Below, piece after piece: positions 1 to 5,298 of a stretch of DNA of 5,298 nt. The position numbers were made by a program, and so were the translations under genes. A model generated the notes under the pieces. The model was not told where the DNA came from. It saw only the letters and a program-made list of their open reading frames with translations, and ran no database searches. Source of the DNA: JAUWCW01 sp030609125 [NCBI: Candidatus Rokuibacteriota bacterium] (GTDB lineage: Bacteria; JAUVQV01); contig JAUWCW010000170.1 in the NCBI GenBank assembly GCA_030609125.1, positions 1 through 5,298 on the forward strand, written 5' to 3'. The stretch's first letter is position 1; the number at the start of each line of letters is the position of its first letter.

Positions 1-191
1 TACCACCCGAAAAGGGGCGTGCCGTCGGCGGCGAAGAAGGCGACATCCTCCGCCTCCAGGCCGAAGTCGGACGGGACGGCGTCCAGTCCACGGCTGGGGT
101 AGTACATGAGACGGTCCAGGGAGAGGCGGAGAAGAAGGCCCATCACGAAGTAGGCGCCCAGAAGAAGAACGGCGACGATGGTGATTTTCAT
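1..191 (-). CDS. Membrane-anchored alpha/beta hydrolase, N-terminal part only
   Basis: Only the first 63 codons are visible; the gene runs off the left edge. The protein begins MKITIVAVLLLGAYFVMGLL, a hydrophobic segment of about 20 residues with little positive charge before it, so it is probably an uncleaved signal anchor or a signal peptide. After it comes the pattern MYYPSRGLD, then VPSDFGLEAEDVAFFAADG and TPLFGW. The order 'Y-P-R ... P-x-x-x-G-L-x-x-E-D-V-x-F ... A-D-G-x-x-L-x-G-W' is typical of the first strands of BEM46/serine-aminopeptidase-like alpha/beta hydrolases, usually annotated as hydrolase of unknown substrate. The nucleophile elbow and catalytic triad would lie outside the window, so activity cannot be judged. 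The ATG at 189-191 has a GGGGGA ribosome site nine bases upstream. It starts 22 bases after the Lon-like protease stop and is probably co-transcribed with it. Family call fairly sure; substrate unknown. Confidence 0.75.
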   Translation of the reverse strand, partial: MKITIVAVLLLGAYFVMGLLLRLSLDRLMYYPSRGLDAVPSDFGLEAEDVAFFAADGTPLFGW

Positions 192-200
192 GGCCACCGA

Positions 201-206
201 TCCCCC
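201..206 (-). promoter_or_regulatory. Ribosome binding site of the hydrolase gene
   Basis: GGGGGA on the minus strand, nine bases before the ATG at 191, inside the 22-base gap after the protease gene. It supports that start. The gap leaves no room for a separate promoter or terminator, so the hydrolase is probably read from the same transcript as the protease. Confidence 0.5.
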
Positions 207-213
207 GGCGACA

Positions 214-2649
214 TCAGTCTTCGTCCCCGTTCTCCTCCTTTTCCCCCTTGTCGGGAGAGCCGAACTTCTTGAGGGCCCTGGCCATGTCGAGGAGGGCCTT
301 GTCGACGGCGTCCATGATCGTGCCCTCTTCGCCGGGCGCCCCGGCCGGCATGCCGGTGAGAAGCCCCATCCCCTCTTCCACTGTCGTCACCGGGTAGATG
401 CTGAACCTGCCTTCCCGGACGGCGGACACCACCTGGGGATGAAGAACGAGGTGCTTGACGTTGGAGGCCGGAATGAGGACCCCCTGGTCTCCGGTCAGCC
501 CTATCCTCTCACAGGTCCTGAAGAACCCCTCGATCTTCTCGTTCACCCCTCCGACGGCCTGGATCTCCCCGCGCTGATTGACGGATCCGGTCACCGCCAG
601 GTCCTGGCGCAGCGGAATGTCGGCGATCCTCGAAAGAAGGACGTAGAGTTCCGCCGCCGAAGCGCTGTCGCCCTCCACGCCGGAGTAGGACTGCTCGAAG
701 CAGAGGCTGGCCGAAAAGGAGAGGGGCTTGTCGCGGCCGAAGCGGTTCCGCAGGAAACCGGCGATGATCAGGACGCCCTTGTCGTGGATGCTTCCCGAGA
801 GCTTGGCTTCCCGCTCGATGTTGACGATCCCCGCACTCCCCATGGAGACGCTGGCGGTGAGGCGGGCGGGGCGCCCGAAGGTGTAGCCTCCGAAAAAGAT
901 CACCGTCAGGGCGTTGATCTGGCCCACCTCCCTGCCCTCCACTCTGAGGAGGAGAGTCCCGTCCTCAAAGAGCTCGCGTCCTCTCTCCTCCATCCAGTTG
1001 GCCCGGAATATTCTCCTCTCCACCGCATCCCGAACCGCGGAGGCGTCGACGAATTCCTCGCCCTTTTCCAACGTCACCAGGTTCGCCTCCCTCGCCAGAT
1101 CCTCCACCTCGTGAAGCCGGGCGGAGAGTCTGGACTGGTCGCCGGCCCGGCGCACGCCGAAGCGGAGCAGCTCCGCCACGCCGTCGCGGGTGAAGTGACG
1201 GAGCTTCTCCTCCGCCACCAGGTGGGCCACCCTCCGCACGTAGGACCATTCAGCCTCTTCCCCCCTCTTCTCCTCCGGCGCGAAGTCGGCAAGGACCTTG
1301 AAGATCCCCCGAAACTCCGGATCGACAGAGCTGAGGATGCTGTAGGCGTAGCGGCTCCCGGTGACGACGAGCCGGATGTCAATGCAGATCGGCTCGGGGT
1401 TCAGGCCCGAGACGGAAATGAAGGCAAAGGGGTTCTGGCTCTCGATCTCGATGCGTCCGTTCTTGAGGACCCGCTTCAGGGGCTTCCAGACGAACATTTC
1501 CGTCAGGGCGTCGTCGAGGTCGAAGACCAGGAACCCGCCGTTGGCCCGCAAAAGGTCCCCCGCCTTGATGCGGGTGAAATTCGTCACCAGTTTCCCCGTC
1601 TGGTCCACGACCCGCTCGATGGAGCCGAAGAGGTTCTGGTAGGTGGGACTGTCCTGGACAACCACCGGTGCGCCCTTCTTGCCGGCGTTGTCGACGATGA
1701 GGTTCACCTGGTAGGGAAGAAACTTGTCCTCCTGCGGCATCTTCAGCATGGGGAAAGGAAAGGGAGACGGTGTTTCCTCCTCCTGCTGGAAGTTCTCCAG
1801 GTTCTCCAGGATCGAGTCCCTCACCTTCTTCAGGTAGGCGCCCACGTCCCCGTCTTCGTGTTCCGACGAGATGGCGCTGACGAGGGGGTCCACCAGCTCG
1901 GCGGCGAATTTCCGGACCGTCTCCTCCACCTCCTCGCGTACTTTCTTGGAGATGGCCTGCTGCTGCTTCACCAGCTCCCTGGCCTCGCGCTGGACGGCCT
2001 CCCTGTTTTTCGAAAGCTCCTTCTTCCTCTCCTTCGTGAGATTCTCGTACTCCTCCTGGTTGGCCACCGGTTCGCCGTCATCCTTCAGGGGGGCGAAGAC
2101 CATCTGGCCGTCGGAGCTCATGCGAAAGAGGACCCCCCTCTCCCGGGCCGACTCCTGAAACGTGTTGAAGAGCTCTTTGATCTGGCGATCGTAGGTGGAG
2201 GTGATCTGCTCCTTTTCCCGCTCGAAGCTCTCCTTTTTCAGGGCCTCCGGTATCTGGCGACTCAGAGTGGAGATGAGCCGCTCCATGTCCTTGCGAAGCT
2301 TTCTGCCGTCCCCGGCCTTCAGTTTCAGCGCCAGAGGCCGGTCGGGATCGTCAAAGTTGTGGAGGTAGACAATGTCCGGCGGCGTGGGCATGTCACCCGC
2401 CTCTCCGAGGATGAGATCCTTGACCTGCGTCTCCCGGCCGGGGCCTTCCAGCCCGGCAACGAAGACGTTGTATCCCTCGGTCCGGAGCCTGATCCCGAGA
2501 CGGAGGGCGCTCATGGCCCTCTCCTCCCCCAGTTGACTCCGGACTCCCTCTACCTGCTCCGTAGTCTGAAAGTCGAGACGGCCCAGATCAATCGCCGGAG
2601 AGAGATCGTCCGGGCCGAGGGGCTTCGGCCCGGTCCCGGCGGCGCTCAC
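214..2649 (-). CDS. Lon-family (S16) protease, AAA_32 type, with degenerate ATPase motifs
   Basis: Cytoplasmic serine-lysine protease of 811 residues, the usual size for the LonB/LonC-like group with an AAA_32 N-terminal module. Order of parts: an N-terminal segment with PLGPDDLSPAID and FQTTEQVEG; an ATPase-like start (about 40-100); a long charged helical, probably coiled-coil, insertion (about 139-290); the second ATPase-like half (about 310-545, with APVVVQDSPTYQNLFG and RANGGFLVFDLDD); and the Lon proteolytic domain (about 560-770). The catalytic pair is clear: Ser664 in EGDSASAAE (codon 658-660) and Lys705 in GGVNEKIEGF (codon 535-537), 41 residues apart, close to the spacing in known Lon proteases. 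The Walker A position reads GLEGPGRET, without the canonical GKT/S, and Walker B reads FLVFDLDD, without the usual D-E pair. LonC proteases with decayed Walker motifs are known to be ATP-independent, so that is possible here. The tail (about 771-811) ends highly charged. The GTG start overlaps the hsp20 stop (GTGA), implying translational coupling; a weak AAGGGG lies seven bases upstream. Family certain; ATP dependence uncertain. Confidence 0.95.
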   Translation of the reverse strand: MSAAGTGPKPLGPDDLSPAIDLGRLDFQTTEQVEGVRSQLGEERAMSALRLGIRLRTEGYNVFVAGLEGPGRETQVKDLILGEAGDMPTPPDIVYLHNFDDPDRPLALKLKAGDGRKLRKDMERLISTLSRQIPEALKKESFEREKEQITSTYDRQIKELFNTFQESARERGVLFRMSSDGQMVFAPLKDDGEPVANQEEYENLTKERKKELSKNREAVQREARELVKQQQAISKKVREEVEETVRKFAAELVDPLVSAISSEHEDGDVGAYLKKVRDSILENLENFQQEEETPSPFPFPMLKMPQEDKFLPYQVNLIVDNAGKKGAPVVVQDSPTYQNLFGSIERVVDQTGKLVTNFTRIKAGDLLRANGGFLVFDLDDALTEMFVWKPLKRVLKNGRIEIESQNPFAFISVSGLNPEPICIDIRLVVTGSRYAYSILSSVDPEFRGIFKVLADFAPEEKRGEEAEWSYVRRVAHLVAEEKLRHFTRDGVAELLRFGVRRAGDQSRLSARLHEVEDLAREANLVTLEKGEEFVDASAVRDAVERRIFRANWMEERGRELFEDGTLLLRVEGREVGQINALTVIFFGGYTFGRPARLTASVSMGSAGIVNIEREAKLSGSIHDKGVLIIAGFLRNRFGRDKPLSFSASLCFEQSYSGVEGDSASAAELYVLLSRIADIPLRQDLAVTGSVNQRGEIQAVGGVNEKIEGFFRTCERIGLTGDQGVLIPASNVKHLVLHPQVVSAVREGRFSIYPVTTVEEGMGLLTGMPAGAPGEEGTIMDAVDKALLDMARALKKFGSPDKGEKEENGDED

Positions 2650-3056
2650 CGGCCCGCCCCTTTTTTGGGCAGTTCCACGCGAAGGATCCCCTCCTCCATG
2701 GCCGCGCTTATCCCTTCCTCATCGATCTGCCGGGGCAGCGGTACGGACCTGCGGAAGCTGCCCGAGACCCGTTCGCAGTGGCTGTAGCGGGCCCCCACGA
2801 TCCGCCGGATCAGCTTGCGGCTTCCGGTGATCATCAGGGTGCGTCCCTGCAGCTCGATGCTGACGTCCTCGCGGCGCACCCCGGGGAGGTCCATCTCCAG
2901 GATGAAGCGGTCGTCCTCCTCCGTCACGTCGAGCTGGGGATTCCAGACGTCGACACCGATGCTCCGTGAAGAGAGCGTTCCGAGGGCCTGCCGGAAGAAG
3001 TCGTCGACCTCCCCCCGGATGGCGGGGTGCAGAAAGTCCTCGTCGTTGAATTTCAC
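2646..3056 (-). CDS. hsp20: Hsp20/alpha-crystallin small heat shock protein
   Basis: ATP-independent holding chaperone of 136 residues that binds unfolding proteins in the cytoplasm. A short N-terminal arm (about 1-37, with VDDFFRQALGTL) precedes an alpha-crystallin domain (about 38-131). Family signatures are visible: W-x-P-x-x-D-V-x-E (38-46), MDLPGVRREDVSIEL (55-69), GSFRRSVPLP (99-108) and the strand ending EEGILRVELPK (121-131). The chain stops five residues later (KGAGR), so the usual C-terminal extension with an I-x-I/V oligomerisation motif is absent. The start is GTG at 3054-3056, chosen because GGAGG lies nine bases upstream and because the preceding DJ-1 gene ends only four bases before it. 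Its last codons overlap the start of the Lon-like protease by four bases. The pairing suggests client hand-over from chaperone to protease, which is inferred from layout only. Confidence 0.95.
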   Translation of the reverse strand: MKFNDEDFLHPAIRGEVDDFFRQALGTLSSRSIGVDVWNPQLDVTEEDDRFILEMDLPGVRREDVSIELQGRTLMITGSRKLIRRIVGARYSHCERVSGSFRRSVPLPRQIDEEGISAAMEEGILRVELPKKGAGR

Positions 3057-3060
3057 GGTG

Positions 3061-3624
3061 TCACTCCTCCCGGACGGGCCGCTGGAGGGCGGCCTCTACC
3101 TGTTCGCGCTTTTCCTTCCCCGCCAGGACCTCGACGAGCTCCAGGGCGAAATCCATGGCCGTCCCCGGCCCGCGGGAGGTGATCACCTTCCCATCCCGCA
3201 CCACCGGGTCTTTCTTCAGCCGCACGTCGTCCAGCCCCAGGCGGTCGAGAAAGCCGGGATAGCCCGTGGCCCTCTTTCCCTTGAGAATGCCCGCCTCCGC
3301 GAGAACGACGGGCGAAGCGCAGATGGCGGCGGTGTACTTTCCCTGCTCCGCCATCTCCCGGAGGAGGGCGAGAATGCGCTCATCGTTTTTCAGGTTCTCC
3401 ATCCCCGGCATGCCGCCGGGCAGAACAACCATGTCGTAGTCCGCCTCAAGGGCCTCGTCGAGCGCAGCGTCGGGGACGAGGACCGTCCCGTGGGCGGCCC
3501 GGACGGACCCCTCGCCCAGACCGGCGGTCACCACCTCGATTCCGGCCCGGCGAAGCAGATCCACGATCGTCACGGCCTCGAGCTCTTCGCAGCCCGGAGC
3601 CAGGGGAACAATTACGCGCGGCAT
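3061..3624 (-). CDS. DJ-1/PfpI family protein (YajL/DJ-1-like)
   Basis: A 187-residue cytoplasmic protein of the DJ-1/ThiJ/PfpI superfamily, whose members are linked to oxidative and carbonyl stress; reported activities (chaperone, glyoxalase or deglycase) are debated. The N-terminus PRVIVPLAPGCEELEAV carries the conserved acidic residue (Glu16, equivalent to DJ-1 Glu18). The nucleophile elbow YTAAICASPVVLAEAG holds Cys102 (codon 3319-3321), equivalent to DJ-1 Cys106. VLPGGMPGMENL (67-78) and TSRGPGTAMDFAL (149-161) are also family hallmarks. No histidine matches human DJ-1 His126, as in other bacterial members. The ATG at 3622-3624 is chosen over a longer frame reaching 3747 because AAGGAG sits six bases upstream and homology starts here; the extra 41 residues would be translated from an intergenic repeat. 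First gene of the DJ-1, hsp20, lon-like set. Family certain, biochemical role not. Confidence 0.95.
   Translation of the reverse strand: MPRVIVPLAPGCEELEAVTIVDLLRRAGIEVVTAGLGEGSVRAAHGTVLVPDAALDEALEADYDMVVLPGGMPGMENLKNDERILALLREMAEQGKYTAAICASPVVLAEAGILKGKRATGYPGFLDRLGLDDVRLKKDPVVRDGKVITSRGPGTAMDFALELVEVLAGKEKREQVEAALQRPVREE
3066..3070 (-). promoter_or_regulatory. Ribosome binding site of hsp20, inside the end of the DJ-1 gene
   Basis: GGAGG, nine bases before the GTG start at 3056, lies within the last codons of the DJ-1 gene. It decides the non-ATG start of hsp20 and means ribosomes finishing DJ-1 are positioned to start hsp20, so the two are probably coupled. Confidence 0.6.
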
Positions 3625-3630
3625 GGCTCT

Positions 3631-3636
3631 CTCCTT
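3631..3636 (-). promoter_or_regulatory. Strong Shine-Dalgarno site of the DJ-1 gene
   Basis: AAGGAG on the minus strand with six bases before the ATG at 3624. It is the best ribosome site in the window and settles the start of the DJ-1 protein against the longer open frame upstream. Its strength fits the first gene of an operon. Confidence 0.75.
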
Positions 3637-3641
3637 CCGTG

Positions 3642-3664
3642 CGGCCGACGGATGCCGGCCGACG
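3642..3664 (-). repeat. Pair of 9-bp direct repeats in the DJ-1 leader
   Basis: CGGCCGACG occurs at 3642-3650 and again at 3656-3664, separated by five bases, so the units repeat every 14 bp. They sit between the promoter-like sequence and the ribosome site of the DJ-1 gene. Each copy contains the palindrome CGGCCG. The position would suit a regulator site or leader RNA structure, but in GC-rich DNA such a short repeat can arise by chance. No known operator is recognised. Confidence 0.4.
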
Positions 3665-3665
3665 C

Positions 3666-3692
3666 TTTTAAGCCTACCACACTCTTGTCCAA
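3666..3692 (-). promoter_or_regulatory. Weak promoter-like sequence upstream of the DJ-1/hsp20/lon-like set
   Basis: On the minus strand TTGGAC (3687-3692) and TTAAAA (3666-3671) lie 15 bases apart, the only AT-rich stretch in the gap just ahead of the DJ-1 leader. Both boxes are poor matches to the sigma-70 consensus and the spacing is short; a TGGTAGGCT extended -10 reading overlaps it. Location, about 42 bases before the DJ-1 start, is the main argument. No convincing sigma-32 promoter or CIRCE element was found although the operon encodes heat shock type proteins. Confidence 0.25.
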
Positions 3693-3695
3693 CGC

Positions 3696-3743
3696 GGATT
3701 CTCAAATCCCCCTCAATCCCCCTTTGGCAAAAGGGGGAAGTCC
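3696..3743. repeat. Short interspersed palindromic repeat (C-run/G-run type)
   Basis: On the plus strand the motif AATCCCCCT appears twice (3705-3713 and 3715-3723) and runs into a perfect 8-bp inverted repeat, CCCCCTTT (3718-3725), loop GGCA, AAAGGGGG (3730-3737). A smaller hairpin, GGATT/AATCC (3696-3700 and 3705-3709), adjoins it. This layout matches a class of short repeats that I recall as dispersed in intergenic DNA of many environmental bacteria, where they give spurious peptides such as NPPLAKGG; that peptide reading is present here on the plus strand. It lies 45-90 bases after the DUF4340 stop. On the minus transcript the stem is followed by a G-rich run rather than a U tract, so it is a poor intrinsic terminator, though it may protect RNA ends. 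Confidence 0.65.
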
Positions 3744-3781
3744 ACATGTTCCCCTATCTGGAAGAGGCGAAGTCGGGGGGG

Positions 3782-4705
3782 CTACTCGGAGGGGGAAAAA
3801 TCCGCTTCGCTCATGACGAGCGAGTCCGTGACGTACCGGCTGACAAGGTAAACGGTGTCGGAGTCGCTGGAGCGGACGTAACGCTGCCTCACCTCCTCCT
3901 TCAGGGCCCCCACGAGGAGAGTGACCGCCCCGGCGGGTGTGCCGAGAACGATCTCGACGGCGGGCTCGTCGAAACCCGCCCGGGCCATCGCATCCCCGGC
4001 GGCAAAATCCGAAGCCTTCATTCCAGCGATCCGGTCCAGGTAGTCGGAGACGGCCTTTGCATCCGCCGGGCTGCCGTTCATCACCCACGCACCGGTCTCA
4101 CCCTTCTCCACCGTGGCCTCCCCCTCGGAGGAGCGCACGGTGACCGAGTCGACCGCTTCGACATCCACCGCGACGATGGTCCGGTTGCGCCATCCGCTCA
4201 CGGGCCGGGCAAAGACGCCGCTCAAGTCGGTGGAGACGAGGAGGATCTCCCCGGCGCCCCTGACCTGCAGGTACCCGGTGAAGGGGTCCGGACCCCGACG
4301 GCCGACGGAAAAATCCGCCAGGACCGCACCGTCGGCGTCGGCGAGGATCACCTCGACTCCCTCCTTCTCTCCCAGCCCGAAAAGCTCCCGCTTCCCCGTC
4401 GTCCGGGAAGCGACCGCTTCCCGGGTGATCTCCGCCAGCCCTTCCAGAAGACTCTCCATTTCCCCCGCGTCGGCCCGGTACCGCTCATCGCCGACCCGCC
4501 ACGTCCCGTCGCCGGCGCGGCTCAGGGTGAACGTCTCCGCCGGCCTGGTGACGGTGACCGACCTTACCGCCTGAACATCCAGGCCGGGAAAGACCGGGGG
4601 CTTTTCGGTCGGGCGGTTCTTTCGGCCCGGGCCCTGGACAAAGAAGGCCAGCCCTCCCAGGATAATGAGAACCGCCGTGAGAAAAAGTATCTTCCTAGCC
4701 GGCAT
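3782..4705 (-). CDS. DUF4340 domain-containing membrane-anchored protein
   Basis: A 307-residue protein with one N-terminal membrane segment (about 5-24, KILFLTAVLIILGGLAFF) after a short basic start, so most of it should lie outside the cytoplasmic membrane. The rest fits the DUF4340 family: two successive beta-rich units. Unit one (about 46-175) has VRSVTVTR, GTWRVGDERY, a helix, VEVILADADG and GEILLVSTDLSGVF; unit two (about 183-303) has VDSVTVRS, GAWVMNG, a helix, VEIVLGTPAG and DTVYLVSRYVTDSL. The family has no established biochemical function. It commonly follows a GldG-like gene in ABC-transporter clusters, and here its ATG overlaps the end of that gene by 11 bases, indicating coupled translation; GGAG lies eight bases upstream. 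No catalytic motif is seen, so a binding or structural partner role is the inference. It ends with TAG just before the repeat-bearing gap. Confidence 0.88.
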   Translation of the reverse strand: MPARKILFLTAVLIILGGLAFFVQGPGRKNRPTEKPPVFPGLDVQAVRSVTVTRPAETFTLSRAGDGTWRVGDERYRADAGEMESLLEGLAEITREAVASRTTGKRELFGLGEKEGVEVILADADGAVLADFSVGRRGPDPFTGYLQVRGAGEILLVSTDLSGVFARPVSGWRNRTIVAVDVEAVDSVTVRSSEGEATVEKGETGAWVMNGSPADAKAVSDYLDRIAGMKASDFAAGDAMARAGFDEPAVEIVLGTPAGAVTLLVGALKEEVRQRYVRSSDSDTVYLVSRYVTDSLVMSEADFSPSE

Positions 4706-5298
4706 TTCTTCTTCTCCGCCGCACCAGGAGTGTCACGAAGCCGTAGAGAGCGACCAGGGCGGGAAGGACCACGACATTGGCTGCCTTCAGGAGTGTCCTC
4801 TCCCTCGCGGTAAACTCGGAGAGCGCCCTCTCGCCTCCCGTCCGGGAACGTATCCCGATGAGGTCCGCACCGATGGTCATCCAGTCCACGGCGTTCATCA
4901 GAAAGACGGCGCCGGCGGGAAACTGCCGGAGAAACTCCGGCTGGGCCATGCTGGAGGAGCCGATGACGAGAATGGCGGTCTCTTCGCTCTCGTCGAGCAG
5001 GGCCGCGGGCACGCCTTCGTCCGCGGGCGGCGGCTCCCGGTCCTTCCAGGCACTCCGGAACCGTCCCTGCAGCAGGACCACCAGGGGTCGGCTCCGCCTG
5101 GCGCCCTCCTCGACGGGAAGCCGAAGCCGCCGCTGCGGCGAAAAGTCGTACCGCCCCGACTCCGTCCAGGATGACGGGGTGGACGCGGCGAGAACCTCGG
5201 CCCGGACGTTTCCCTCCTCATCCGCCAGGACATCCAGGGAACTCGTCCAGGGGATGACGATCGACTCCAGGCCGGCGGTCACAGGATGCTCGCCGTTG
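4695..5298 (-). CDS. gldG: GldG-family ABC-transporter auxiliary protein, C-terminal part
   Basis: The last 200 codons of a longer gene; the frame is open through the right edge, and a GTG at 5280-5282 is internal rather than a start. The visible part begins NGEHPVTAGLESIVIPWTSSLD, which fits the 'H-P-I/V-T-x-G-L ... P ... S-S-L' pattern late in the PF09822/GldG region. Further on, ETAILVIGSSSMAQPEFL and FLMNAVDWMTIGADLIGIRS match the family's 'G-S ... N-A-V-x-W ... L-I-x-I-R' block. A C-terminal membrane helix (about 171-192 of the visible part, AANVVVLPALVALYGFVTLLV) is followed by a cluster of arginines, the usual end of these proteins and consistent with a cytoplasmic tail. GldG partners GldA (ATPase) and GldF (permease) in gliding Bacteroidetes, but homologues are widespread in non-gliding bacteria with unknown substrates. 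The next gene, DUF4340, overlaps its end. Those partner genes would be expected beyond the right edge. Confidence 0.85.
   Translation of the reverse strand, partial: NGEHPVTAGLESIVIPWTSSLDVLADEEGNVRAEVLAASTPSSWTESGRYDFSPQRRLRLPVEEGARRSRPLVVLLQGRFRSAWKDREPPPADEGVPAALLDESEETAILVIGSSSMAQPEFLRQFPAGAVFLMNAVDWMTIGADLIGIRSRTGGERALSEFTARERTLLKAANVVVLPALVALYGFVTLLVRRRRRNAG

Noticed and set aside
1790-1810. Small tandem repeat (GTTCTCCAG twice) in the protease gene
   Set aside because: It encodes LENLEN inside the helical insertion and keeps the frame; ordinary coding repetition.
178-2787. An 869-codon open frame on the plus strand, opposite the whole protease gene
   Set aside because: It is a shadow in GC-rich DNA. 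The opposite strand encodes a clear Lon-family protein, and the plus-strand translation is rich in G, P, R, H and L with no recognisable domain.
3640-3700. Sigma-32 heat shock promoter or CIRCE operator ahead of the stress operon
   Set aside because: CTTAAA followed by CATCC is too far from the sigma-32 consensus, and only a GAGTGT half-like string is present, with no matching inverted half for CIRCE.
3718-3737. Intrinsic terminator after the DUF4340 gene
   Set aside because: The stem is good but no T tract follows on the minus strand; the bases after it are G-rich. It is better explained as part of the dispersed repeat.
3625-3747. A 41-residue N-terminal extension of the DJ-1 protein
   Set aside because: It would be translated from the repeat and leader, precedes the family homology, and lacks the strong AAGGAG site that fits the ATG at 3624.
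2815-3816. A 333-codon plus-strand frame across hsp20, the DJ-1 gene and the gap
   Set aside because: It runs antisense to two well-supported genes and through the palindromic repeat, giving the spurious NPPLAKGG peptide; no domain is visible.
3623-4813. A 396-codon plus-strand frame opposite the DUF4340 gene
   Set aside because: Antisense shadow of a gene with a clear membrane segment and family pattern; composition is that of a GC-rich non-coding frame.

Overview
The window is a GC-rich bacterial stretch with six genes, all read on the minus strand, so transcription runs from high to low coordinates. Gene content (an AAA_32-type Lon-like protease, a GldG/DUF4340 pair, a small heat shock protein) and a C-run/G-run intergenic repeat that I recall from Deltaproteobacteria-like and other environmental genomes suggest a deltaproteobacterial (Desulfuromonadota/Myxococcota-type) or similar Gram-negative environmental bacterium. 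No marker gene is present, so this placement is an inference.

Right-hand part (5298 down to 3782): the 3' end of a GldG-family ABC-transporter auxiliary protein, overlapping by 11 bases the start of a complete membrane-anchored DUF4340 protein. The two belong to a transporter module whose ATPase and permease genes should lie beyond the right edge.

Middle gap (3781 to 3625, 157 bases): a short palindromic repeat with an 8-bp stem, a weak promoter-like sequence, two 9-bp direct repeats and a strong Shine-Dalgarno site. This is the only gap of any size and the likely start of a new transcription unit.

Left-hand part (3624 down to 1): a tightly packed set of four genes: a DJ-1/PfpI-family protein, an Hsp20 small heat shock protein (4-base gap, GTG start), a Lon-family protease of the AAA_32 type (GTGA overlap with hsp20, GTG start) and, after 22 bases, the start of a membrane-anchored alpha/beta hydrolase that leaves the window on the left. 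The first three form a plausible protein-quality-control operon: damage response (DJ-1), holding of unfolded protein (Hsp20) and degradation (Lon-like).

The most interesting point is the Lon-like protease. Its Ser-Lys proteolytic dyad is intact, but its Walker A and Walker B positions are degenerate, so it may work without ATP hydrolysis although homologues are commonly labelled ATP-dependent. It is stoichiometrically coupled to an Hsp20 that lacks the usual C-terminal I-x-I/V anchor. I see no CRISPR array, RNA gene, insertion sequence or phage gene.
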